A stretch of DNA of 64,000 bases from Flavobacterium sp. 11 (GTDB taxonomy: Bacteria; Bacteroidota; Bacteroidia; Flavobacteriales; Flavobacteriaceae). The notes below the pieces were generated by a model. The model searched no databases. It was not told the DNA's origin and saw only the letters and a list, made by a program, of their open reading frames with translations. The stretch covers positions 558,001 to 622,000 of the forward strand of contig NZ_PEFE01000001.1 in NCBI RefSeq assembly GCF_002754315.1, in the 5' to 3' direction. This document shows, piece after piece, positions 53,288 through 59,677 of this stretch. A program made the translations under genes and the position numbers. The stretch's first letter is position 1, and the number at the start of each line of letters is the position of its first letter.

Positions 53288-53977
53288 ATGAAAAAACTAT
53301 TGCTAAACACATCATTGCTGTTTTTTACCGTATTAAGCATTAATGCACAACGACTTATGGACACCATGGATCCTACCTCTTCAGGGGCTTTATTTAGAAA
53401 CGATGTTTTGAATAAAAAAGAAATGACAAAAATAGAAGGGTCTGAATACTTAGTTGACGAATTTAGGTTAGCTGAGGTTTCTGGGATTCCTCAACAGATT
53501 ATGGTCCGTTATAATGCGATGACGGATATGATAGAAGTTCAAAATGAAAAAAAGGAAGTTTTTTCATTAATGAAAAAGGAGCCTTTTAATATCATAACTA
53601 TTATTCCATTCACGGATAAGATCAAGCTTTTAAATTATAAAACTAAAGACGGAGAAGTAAATGGATATTTAGTAGAATTATTTAATAAGAATGATGTTGC
53701 TTTATACAGAAGAGATAAAATTGCCATTCAAAAAGGAAAAGAAGCTATCAACTCATATTCTCCTGCCACATCCGCAAGATATGTTAAAACAAATGACGAG
53801 TATTATTTGAGTCTAAAAAATGAGACGGCTGTTATGATGCCAAAAAACAAGAAAGAACTTCAAGATCTTTTCCCATCGAAAAAAGAAGAGATTGCAACGT
53901 ATCTAAAAAAGAATAATTTTTCTTTGAAAGAGGAAAAGAGTATCATTGAAATGGTAAAATTCATATCTAATTTCTAA
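53288..53977 (+). CDS. Exported protein of unknown function
   Basis: A 229-residue protein with signal peptide (MKKLLLNTSLLFFTVLSINA). The mature part is Lys/Glu-rich with alternating strands in the middle (RYNAMTDMIEVQNEKKEVFS) and a helical C-terminus (LFPSKKEEIATYLKKNNFSL). The latter end resembles small helical tails found in other secreted Bacteroidota proteins. I do not recognise a named family. It follows the DUF885 gene by 13 bases and is ended by a hairpin. Confidence 0.75.
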   Translation: MKKLLLNTSLLFFTVLSINAQRLMDTMDPTSSGALFRNDVLNKKEMTKIEGSEYLVDEFRLAEVSGIPQQIMVRYNAMTDMIEVQNEKKEVFSLMKKEPFNIITIIPFTDKIKLLNYKTKDGEVNGYLVELFNKNDVALYRRDKIAIQKGKEAINSYSPATSARYVKTNDEYYLSLKNETAVMMPKNKKELQDLFPSKKEEIATYLKKNNFSLKEEKSIIEMVKFISNF

Positions 53978-53984
53978 TACATAC

Positions 53985-54017
53985 AAAAAAAGCTTCTCGA
54001 TTGAGAAGCTTTTTTTT
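53985..54017. terminator. Bidirectional terminator between the unknown gene and tRNA-Leu
   Basis: AAAAAAAGCTTCTC-GATT-GAGAAGCTTTTTTT: a GC-containing stem with A and T runs on its two sides, 8 bases after the plus-strand gene and next to the 3' end of the minus-strand tRNA. It can serve both. Confidence 0.85.
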
Positions 54018-54018
54018 G

Positions 54019-54100
54019 TGCGGATAATAGGACTCGAACCTACACGCCTTGCGGCACCAGATCCTAAGTCTGGCATGTCTACCAATTTCACCATATCCGC
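54019..54100 (-). tRNA. tRNA-Leu (anticodon TAG)
   Basis: On the minus strand the acceptor arm GCGGATA pairs with TATCCGC. The D-arm region is TGGTGAAATTGGTAGACATG, the anticodon stem CCAGA/TCTGG holds loop CTTAGGA with anticodon TAG, a short variable arm (TGCCGCAAGGCGT) is typical of Leu tRNAs, and the T loop is GGTTCGAGTCC. The 3' CCA is not encoded. Length is 82 bases with the discriminator. Confidence 0.95.
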
Positions 54101-54113
54101 GTAATTGTGGGTG

Positions 54114-54143
54114 CAAAGATAAACATAACTTCCAATTTTCAAA
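54114..54143 (-). promoter_or_regulatory. Promoter of tRNA-Leu
   Basis: On the minus strand TTTG (plus-strand CAAA 54140-54143), an 18-base spacer and TATCTTTG (54114-54121), a full match to the Bacteroidota promoter, ending 13 bases before the tRNA 5' end. Confidence 0.7.
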
Positions 54144-54178
54144 GTAAATTTGACAAAAAATATTCATACTCTTTTTTG

Positions 54179-54186
54179 TACTTTTG
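54179..54186 (+). promoter_or_regulatory. Promoter -7 box of the M20 peptidase gene
   Basis: TACTTTTG fits TAnnTTTG and lies 22 bases before the ATG. The candidate upstream TTTG (54149-54152) is slightly too far away. Confidence 0.45.
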
Positions 54187-54208
54187 AAATATAAACAAAA
54201 TTCAAATA

Positions 54209-55597
54209 ATGGAAAATATTAAAGCATACGTTCAAGAACACAAAGATCGCTTTATCAACGAGTTAGTCGAATTATTAAAAATTCCATCCGTAAGTGCCGA
54301 CACTGCTTATTCGCATGATGTTTTTGAAACAGCAGATGCCGTAAAAGCAAGTTTAGAAAAAGCAGGTTGTGATTTTGTTGAAATTTGTGATACTCCAGGT
54401 TATCCAATCGTTTATGGAGAAAAAATCATAAACCCGTCCTTACCTACCGTTTTAGTGTACGGACATTATGATGTTCAACCACCAGATCCAATCGAATTAT
54501 GGACTTCTCCACCCTTTGAACCCGTAATCAAGAAAACCGAAATTCATCCCGAAGGCGCCATTTTTGCCCGTGGATCTTGTGATGACAAAGGCCAAATGTA
54601 CATGCACGTAAAAGCATTAGAATATATGGTTCAATCCAATACTTTGCCTTGCAACGTGAAATTCATGATTGAAGGCGAAGAGGAAATTGGTTCCAAAAGT
54701 TTGAGTTGGTTTGTCGAACGCAATCAGGAAAAATTAAAGAATGATGTGATTTTAATTTCGGATACCGGAATGATTTCTAATCAGCAACCGTCAATTACAA
54801 CTGGTTTGCGTGGCTTAAGCTATGTAGAAGTAGAAGTTACTGGACCAAACCGTGATTTACACTCTGGACTATACGGTGGAGCAGTAGCCAATCCTATCAA
54901 TGTGTTGTCTAAAATGATCGCTTCGCTTCATGACGAAAACAATCACATTACCATTCCCGGTTTCTATGATAATGTAGTAGAATTATCGCTGGAAGAAAGA
55001 GCTGAAATGGCAAAAGCGCCATTCAATTTAGAAAACTATAAAAAAGCATTAGACCTTAATGACGTTTATGGCGAAAGCGGCTATGTAACGAACGAAAGAA
55101 ATTCCATTCGTCCTACGCTGGATGTCAACGGAATCTGGGGTGGTTACACCGGAGAAGGGGCCAAAACAGTTATTGCGAGTAAAGCTTTCGCTAAAATCTC
55201 GATGCGTTTAGTACCAAATCAAGATTGGGAACAAATCACCGAATTGTTTACCAAACACTTCACAAGCCTTGCTCCTGCCGGCGTTACCGTAAAGGTAAAA
55301 CCGCATCATGGCGGACAGGGTTACGTAACCCCAATAGACAGCATTGGCTACAAAGCCGCAAACATGGCGTATACTGAAACCTTTGGCGTTCCCGCAATTC
55401 CGGTGCGTTCCGGAGGAAGTATTCCCATCGTAGCGCTATTCGAAAAAGAACTGAAAAGCAAGACTATTCTAATGGGATTTGGTCTGGACAGCGATGCCAT
55501 TCACTCGCCAAACGAACACTTCGGAATCTTCAATTACCTAAAAGGAATTGAAACCATTCCGTTGTTTTATAAATATTTTGTGGAGTTATCAAAATAA
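54209..55597 (+). CDS. M20-family dipeptidase
   Basis: A 462-residue cytosolic zinc peptidase. Metal ligands and the surrounding blocks are seen in YGHYDVQPPD (about residue 85), ARGSCDDKGQMYMHVKAL (about 122), EGEEEIGSKSL (about 152) and the C-terminal SDAIHSPNEHFGI. The dimerisation domain in the middle has GLRGLSYVEVEVTGPNRDLHSGLYGG. Family members cut dipeptides, including carnosine-type substrates. Own promoter and terminator. Confidence 0.93.
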   Translation: MENIKAYVQEHKDRFINELVELLKIPSVSADTAYSHDVFETADAVKASLEKAGCDFVEICDTPGYPIVYGEKIINPSLPTVLVYGHYDVQPPDPIELWTSPPFEPVIKKTEIHPEGAIFARGSCDDKGQMYMHVKALEYMVQSNTLPCNVKFMIEGEEEIGSKSLSWFVERNQEKLKNDVILISDTGMISNQQPSITTGLRGLSYVEVEVTGPNRDLHSGLYGGAVANPINVLSKMIASLHDENNHITIPGFYDNVVELSLEERAEMAKAPFNLENYKKALDLNDVYGESGYVTNERNSIRPTLDVNGIWGGYTGEGAKTVIASKAFAKISMRLVPNQDWEQITELFTKHFTSLAPAGVTVKVKPHHGGQGYVTPIDSIGYKAANMAYTETFGVPAIPVRSGGSIPIVALFEKELKSKTILMGFGLDSDAIHSPNEHFGIFNYLKGIETIPLFYKYFVELSK

Positions 55598-55617
55598 ATT
55601 CCTTTCATTAAAAACTA

Positions 55618-55648
55618 AATCCGCACTAAACAGGGCGGATTTTTTTTG
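55618..55648 (+). terminator. Terminator after the M20 peptidase
   Basis: AAATCCGC and GCGGATTT stem with 10-base loop and eight T. Confidence 0.85.
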
Positions 55649-55650
55649 GG

Positions 55651-55750
55651 CGTTTCCCGCTGAAAATAGCGGGTCAGGCTGTCCGTTCTCAATCTTTTTA
55701 TTTTTTAAAACAAAAAAATAAAAAGGATTTCCACTCCCATCCCTAACGCA
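55651..55750. repeat. Dispersed intergenic repeat, copy D
   Basis: Starts GCGTTTCCCGCTGAAAATAG, then GGGTCAGGCTGTCCG, the stem AATCTTTTTATTTTTT facing AAAAAATAAAAAGGATT, and ends CCCATCCCTAACGC. On the opposite strand copy E (59443-59585) shares the GGGTCRGGCTGT(T/C)CG, CAATCTTT, AAAGGATTT and ATCCCT(A/C)ACGC blocks, so D and E are one subfamily. Confidence 0.7.
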
Positions 55751-55841
55751 AACCGCTGACTATCAAAATATTTTTTCTTTAAAATTTGTTTATTTGCTTT
55801 TTTATTCTACATTTGTAGAGCAATGTTTTAACATGTAGAGT

Positions 55842-56267
55842 ATGAAAGTCCAAAATCAATATAAAATTATCGTTCTTTTAATATGCATAAGCCTCACTAG
55901 TTGCAAAATTAATCAAACCAAAAACGGATTAAAAACTGGTAAATGGATTCAAACGGAAAAATACATGAACATCGAATCTGTCGCAACAGGAAGATACAAA
56001 AAAGGAGATAAAACAGGAACTTGGAAAGAATTTATGAGCGATCGACTACTTTCAAAAGAAAAGTATAAAAAAAATAGTTGCCACGTTATCAAATATCACA
56101 ATACTGGAAAAATTCAACAAATAGGATTTTCAAAAAAATTCATAATAGAATCAAAAATAGAATGGCTACCCACAGGAGAATGGACATTTTATGACTCCGA
56201 AGGCGTTTTGCTAGGAACCAAAATCTATGAAAAAGGAATACCCACTCAAGAAATTTACACCAAATAA
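55842..56267 (+). CDS. Lipoprotein with MORN-like repeats
   Basis: A 141-residue lipoprotein with lipid anchor Cys21 in ISLTSCKINQ. Short repeats of the pattern G-x-W and Y/F-x-x-G appear (LKTGKWIQTEKY, DKTGTWKEFM, LPTGEWTFYDSEG), as in MORN-type toxin_YwqK-like or envelope proteins. It is 9 bases upstream of the BlaI-type regulator and so likely part of that unit. Role unknown. Confidence 0.7.
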   Translation: MKVQNQYKIIVLLICISLTSCKINQTKNGLKTGKWIQTEKYMNIESVATGRYKKGDKTGTWKEFMSDRLLSKEKYKKNSCHVIKYHNTGKIQQIGFSKKFIIESKIEWLPTGEWTFYDSEGVLLGTKIYEKGIPTQEIYTK

Positions 56268-56276
56268 AAAATAACC

Positions 56277-56651
56277 ATGCAACAACTCACGAACGCCGAA
56301 GAACAAGTAATGGAACACCTTTGGAAACTAGAAAAAGCCTTCATGAAAGACTTGCTAGAAGCCTATCCAAAACCAAAACCCGCAACCACAACCATTGCTA
56401 CTTTATTGAAAAGAATGATTGACAAGCAATTTGTAGCCTACAATGAATTTGGGAACTCTCGGGAATATTATCCTCTAGTCAAGAAAACCGATTATTTCTC
56501 GAAACACGTAAACGGATTGATTAGTAATTTCTTTAACAATTCGGCATCGCAATTTGCTTCTTTCTTTACCACCGAAACCAATTTGTCCCAAACGGAGCTG
56601 GAAGAACTTAAGAAAATAATAGACAGTGAAATTCAAAAAAAGAAAAAATGA
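56277..56651 (+). CDS. BlaI/MecI-family transcriptional repressor
   Basis: A 124-residue winged-helix protein: LTNAEEQVMEHLWKLEKAFM start, ATTTIATLLKRMIDKQFVAY recognition region, and a C-terminal dimerisation helix rich in Glu and Lys. In this family the repressor is cut by a partner M56 membrane protease. The stop overlaps the protease gene by 4 bases, so the partner is the next gene. Confidence 0.93.
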   Translation: MQQLTNAEEQVMEHLWKLEKAFMKDLLEAYPKPKPATTTIATLLKRMIDKQFVAYNEFGNSREYYPLVKKTDYFSKHVNGLISNFFNNSASQFASFFTTETNLSQTELEELKKIIDSEIQKKKK

Positions 56652-58111
56652 GCGACTTTCTAATCAAATCGACAATTACTTTATGCGTATTACTGGCAGT
56701 GTATTATCTATTTTTGGAAAAAGAAAAAATACACGTTTTCAATAGGTTTTACTTGTTGTTCAGCCTTGTTTTTTCGATGATACTTCCATTTATAACCATT
56801 GAAGTGATTCAGGAAATAGCAGAACCTACAGTCAATCCAGCAAACATTCAAATACTGCAAGGAAACGCAGTAATCATTGAGGAAACTAACTATCTGGCAA
56901 TAGGATTATGGAGTTTGTATGCTGTAGTAACACTCGTTCTGGCGATACGTTTCATCAGCAATATCATCAAGATTTCTTCTAAAATGAAGTCGAATACACC
57001 AATTGATTATAAGAATGCCAAATTGATTTTAGTTCCCGAAAAAACGTTGCCACATACTTTCTTGAATACGATTTTCATCAACGAGACGGAATACAACAAC
57101 CGTCAAATTGAAGCTGAATTGTACACGCACGAACTCACTCATGTAACCCAAAAACACACTTTGGATATTTTATTCATCGAACTATTGAAAACTGTTTTTT
57201 GGTTCAACCCCATTTTTATTTTTTACAAAAAAGCCATACAACTCAATCACGAATTTCTTGCCGATGAGAAAGTCGTGACCTCCTATAACAACGTTCCGTT
57301 CTACCAATCTTTATTACTATCGAAAGCGAACGAGAACCAAACTTTTTACTTGGCCAGTAATTTGAATTATTTAATAACTAAAAAACGATTGCTCATGATG
57401 ACAAAAACCACATCAAAAACAGAAGCTTTATTAAAAAAAGCAATGCTAATTCCTTTAGTAACTGCCTTATTGTTTTTATTGTGTACGAAAGTCGTTGCAC
57501 AAGAAACCAATGTAAAAAAAGAAACTACTCCTAAAAAATCTGAAAATTTAATTAAAACGTATTACGACAAAACCACTTTTAAAATTAAAGATGAAAAAGG
57601 AAAGGTTGCCAGCGAAAAAAAATACAATGAACTAACTCCTGTAGAAAAGAGAGCTATACCTTCTATCCTATCCAAGCAAAAAGAATTGCCTACAAACGAG
57701 GAACTTCTGGGGATTTTAAGCAAAGGAGCTCCTGAAGTAATTGAAATTGATGCTTACGATTCTGAAAATCAGTTTGTCCAAAAAGGGGAAAATGAAGTCT
57801 ACAATACTGCTGGAATAACCGAAAAACCAGATTTCCCAGGGGGAATGATGAAATTCTATCAATTTGTCGCCAATAATTTTAAAACTCCAGAACAACCTAA
57901 TTTAAAAGGAAAAGTATACATCACCTTTATAATAGAAAAAGACGGCAGTTTAAGCGACATAAAAAACATACGAGATATTGGTTTTGGAACCGGTGAAGAA
58001 GCCATTCGTGTTTTAAAATTATGCCCGAAATGGATTCCCGGAAAAATGAACGGTGTCCCTGTGAGAGTAATGTATAGCTTACCAATAACTATTCAATCTG
58101 GAAAGGCGTAA
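56648..58111 (+). CDS. BlaR1-type M56 membrane metallopeptidase with TonB C-terminal domain
   Basis: A 487-residue protein. Four hydrophobic segments in residues 1-290 surround the M56 motif HELTH (His161) in ELYTHELTHVTQKHTLDI. Instead of a penicillin-binding sensor, the C-terminus (about residues 390-485) is a TonB-like domain (PDFPGGMMKFYQFVANNFKT, LKGKVYITFIIEKDGSL). This BlaR-TonB form is frequent in Bacteroidota. It probably senses an envelope signal and cleaves the BlaI-type repressor; the ligand is unknown. Confidence 0.92.
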   Translation: MSDFLIKSTITLCVLLAVYYLFLEKEKIHVFNRFYLLFSLVFSMILPFITIEVIQEIAEPTVNPANIQILQGNAVIIEETNYLAIGLWSLYAVVTLVLAIRFISNIIKISSKMKSNTPIDYKNAKLILVPEKTLPHTFLNTIFINETEYNNRQIEAELYTHELTHVTQKHTLDILFIELLKTVFWFNPIFIFYKKAIQLNHEFLADEKVVTSYNNVPFYQSLLLSKANENQTFYLASNLNYLITKKRLLMMTKTTSKTEALLKKAMLIPLVTALLFLLCTKVVAQETNVKKETTPKKSENLIKTYYDKTTFKIKDEKGKVASEKKYNELTPVEKRAIPSILSKQKELPTNEELLGILSKGAPEVIEIDAYDSENQFVQKGENEVYNTAGITEKPDFPGGMMKFYQFVANNFKTPEQPNLKGKVYITFIIEKDGSLSDIKNIRDIGFGTGEEAIRVLKLCPKWIPGKMNGVPVRVMYSLPITIQSGKA

Positions 58112-58114
58112 TTG

Positions 58115-58158
58115 TAAAAAACAAATCCGCTTCAAAAGGAGCGGATTTGTTAAACTAA
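58115..58158. repeat. 44-bp direct repeat 1 / terminator after the BlaR1 gene
   Basis: Contains the hairpin AACAAATCCGCT-TCAAAAGG-AGCGGATTTGTT, a good terminator for the BlaR1 operon. It matches 59617-59660 at 42 of 44 bases, the first 34 without mismatch. The two copies bracket the TIR gene. Confidence 0.9.
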
Positions 58159-58281
58159 CGTTTTGCAGATTTGCGATGGGCGAGATTTTTACCACTGAAC
58201 TTTATTCGAGGCACATAACTTTCGGCTACCACTAAACTGTCTGCGGTGCACGAAACCCCGCCTATTGCAAATGTGCTGTTA
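58157..58281 (-). repeat. attC-like inverted repeat downstream of the TIR gene
   Basis: An 18-base arm GCAGATTTGCGATGGGCG (58165-58182) pairs, with 3 mismatches, with the reverse complement of 58259-58276. The outer boundaries are AAC (58157-58159) and GTTA (58278-58281). An imperfect, about 125-base inverted repeat bounded by AAC and GTT directly after a gene is the layout of integron attC sites. The 7-base R boxes match the integron consensus only in part. No integrase is in the window. Confidence 0.5.
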
Positions 58282-58294
58282 CAAGCAGGTTTTT

Positions 58295-58767
58295 TCATTC
58301 TTCAATAATTGGTCTTACAAATTCTAATAGGGAAACTCGCCCTTGAATGTCCTTTACTGTTACTTGCATAATCATACCATCGCAATCTTCTAAGTCCATA
58401 GGAACATTTACTTTAAATGTCGCTGGTTGCGAAAGCCCACCATTGATTGCAATATTGTCTGCGTATAAGTAAGTCCTATTGGCTGTGTCTAAAATTGGGT
58501 TTAGTCGACCTTTTAGCCCTGGTATGTACCCTGTACTATTACATATTACCGAACCAATATTTTCTGAAGAATGAACTAAAATTTCAAAATCACTATCTGG
58601 GTCAATTTTTTCAACCATATAAGCGGGATAGTTGGCATTGGCAAAATAGAGTTTATAACTTCTTCTCGTGTTTATTACAAATGTTGCCTTGCCTTCATTA
58701 TTTGTCTTGTTGTTTAGGTGCGTATCATTATCAGCGATTAAAAAAAGGTCAGCACCAATAAATGGTT
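58295..58767 (-). pseudogene. C-terminal continuation of the TIR gene in the -1 frame
   Basis: In the frame one base off the TIR frame, an open stretch runs from the G-tract at 58768-58771 to the stop at 58295. It reads EPFIGADLFLIADN onward through NTRRSYKLYFANANYPAYMV and ends VSLLEFVRPIIEE. The first half looks like a carboxypeptidase-regulatory/Ig-like beta-sandwich; the second (NSTGYIPGLKGRLNPILD, RTYLYADNIAINGG) I do not recognise. With the TIR part it makes one 332-residue protein. The break is a missing G, a pseudogene, or programmed -1 frameshifting. Confidence 0.75.
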
Positions 58768-59292
58768 CCCCTTTTCATTCTTTACTGTTACAGAAAAACT
58801 ACTCGGGTCGATTTTGGGAATTTTGACAAGTGGTGATAGGCTTTTCCTAACCTGCTCACTAGGAATTGTCCGTCCGCTTAAAACAAGTTTTTTGAAAATG
58901 ACTTCACAAAAATCACTAGGGCTTTTGTCATTTAATGGTATATAACCGATTGTTGGAAGTAAACCCGGAATTTCTGTTTCGTCAAATCTTGCAGGTAATA
59001 TATATTCTTGGTTCTCTTGAAATGCTCGGCTCTGCATTGCCTGTCTTTCGTGGTTTGTCCACAACTTTTTATTATAGTTGTCAGACACAAACATAATCGT
59101 ATAAAGTGCTTTATTTCTGTAAATGTCGCTCAGATAGTCATAAAGGTTTTTACCCCATAAATTAGCTTCTTCAAATTTGTCATAAAAAACACTTATTCCC
59201 TTGGACTTCAGAATATGTGCTACTTGGTCAACATAATTCCTGTCTTCTCCTGCGAAGGATAGTGCTATATCAAATTCTACTTGTCGTGTCAT
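58738..59292 (-). CDS. TIR-domain protein (N-terminal part; frame broken after residue 175)
   Basis: A 184-residue product in the annotated frame. Residues 5-136 form a bacterial TIR_2 domain: DIALSFAGEDRNYVDQVAHI, VFYDKFEEANLWGKNL, YTIMFVSDNYNKKLWTNHE with Glu82 as the candidate NADase catalytic residue, and ARFDETEIPGLLPTIGY. Bacterial TIR proteins of this kind cleave NAD or make signal nucleotides in antiphage defence. After residue 175 the frame runs into a stop within 10 codons, while the -1 frame continues coherently. It stands alone between two 44-bp repeats, in opposite orientation to the upstream BlaR1 gene. Confidence 0.88.
   Translation of the reverse strand: MTRQVEFDIALSFAGEDRNYVDQVAHILKSKGISVFYDKFEEANLWGKNLYDYLSDIYRNKALYTIMFVSDNYNKKLWTNHERQAMQSRAFQENQEYILPARFDETEIPGLLPTIGYIPLNDKSPSDFCEVIFKKLVLSGRTIPSEQVRKSLSPLVKIPKIDPSSFSVTVKNEKGNHLLVLTFF
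58765..58774 (-). other. -1 slippery heptamer / frame-break site in the TIR gene
   Basis: On the minus strand the zero frame reads GAA AAG GGG AAC. The bases A-AAG-GGG form an X-XXY-YYZ slippery heptamer. A -1 slip there gives GAA CCA TTT next, which is exactly the frame of the C-terminal domain. A single lost G in the GGGG tract gives the same result. Confidence 0.6.
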
Positions 59293-59442
59293 TTAGTGTC
59301 ATTTTAAACTTGCATATAACTTGTATATAAGCGAAACAAACCTTAGTATACACACCCAAACATGAGTACATAAGTGTAGATTTTTTTTGCTTTGCGTTTT
59401 CCAAATATATTAAAATTTTCTTACAATTAATTAAAAAAACGG

Positions 59443-59585
59443 CGTGTCATTGGAATGCGTTGCGTGAGGGATGGCAGCGAAAATCCTTTATGTTTTTTCT
59501 TTAAAAACATAAAGATTGCAGCGAACAGCCCGACCCGAAGTTGCGAGGAGGAACGACGAAGCAATTTGCAGGGTCACGCCCATAC
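59443..59585. repeat. Dispersed intergenic repeat, copy E
   Basis: Ends GGCGTGTC and GGTCACGCC are partly inverted. The centre is the stem CTTTATGTTTTT/AAAAACATAAAG flanked by AAAATCC and GATTGCAGCGAACAGC. The opposite strand carries the ATCCCTCACGC and GGGTCGGGCTGTTCG blocks that match copy D. Confidence 0.7.
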
Positions 59586-59616
59586 TTCGGCTACGCTCAG
59601 CATAAATAAAGAATTT

Positions 59617-59660
59617 TAAAAAACAAATCCGCTTCAAAAGGAGCGGATTTATCAAACTAA
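59617..59660 (-). repeat. 44-bp direct repeat 2 / terminator after the saccharopine dehydrogenase-like gene
   Basis: Near-identical to 58115-58158 (42 of 44). Its hairpin lies 18 bases after the stop of the minus-strand gene, so it is a working terminator as well as the second flank of the TIR segment. Confidence 0.9.
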
Positions 59661-59677
59661 AAATCTAAAAAAAACTA

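Larger units (their letters stand above)
59293..59677. other. Spacer upstream of the TIR gene with repeat copy E
   Basis: A 385-base gap. On the minus strand it holds a possible TIR promoter box TATATTTG (59402-59409), dispersed repeat copy E (59443-59585) and the second 44-bp direct repeat (59617-59660), which also serves as terminator for the saccharopine dehydrogenase-like gene. Confidence 0.55.

Noticed and set aside
53903..54167. Minus-strand open frames covering the tRNA-Leu region
   Set aside because: They read through the tRNA gene and its terminator; the tRNA structure explains the sequence.
58447..58761. 104-codon plus-strand open frame opposite the TIR gene
   Set aside because: It is antisense to the coherent TIR C-terminal frame and has no domain.
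58115..59660. Composite transposon reading of the TIR segment
   Set aside because: The flanking 44-bp repeats are direct copies of a terminator and not insertion sequences; no transposase is inside.
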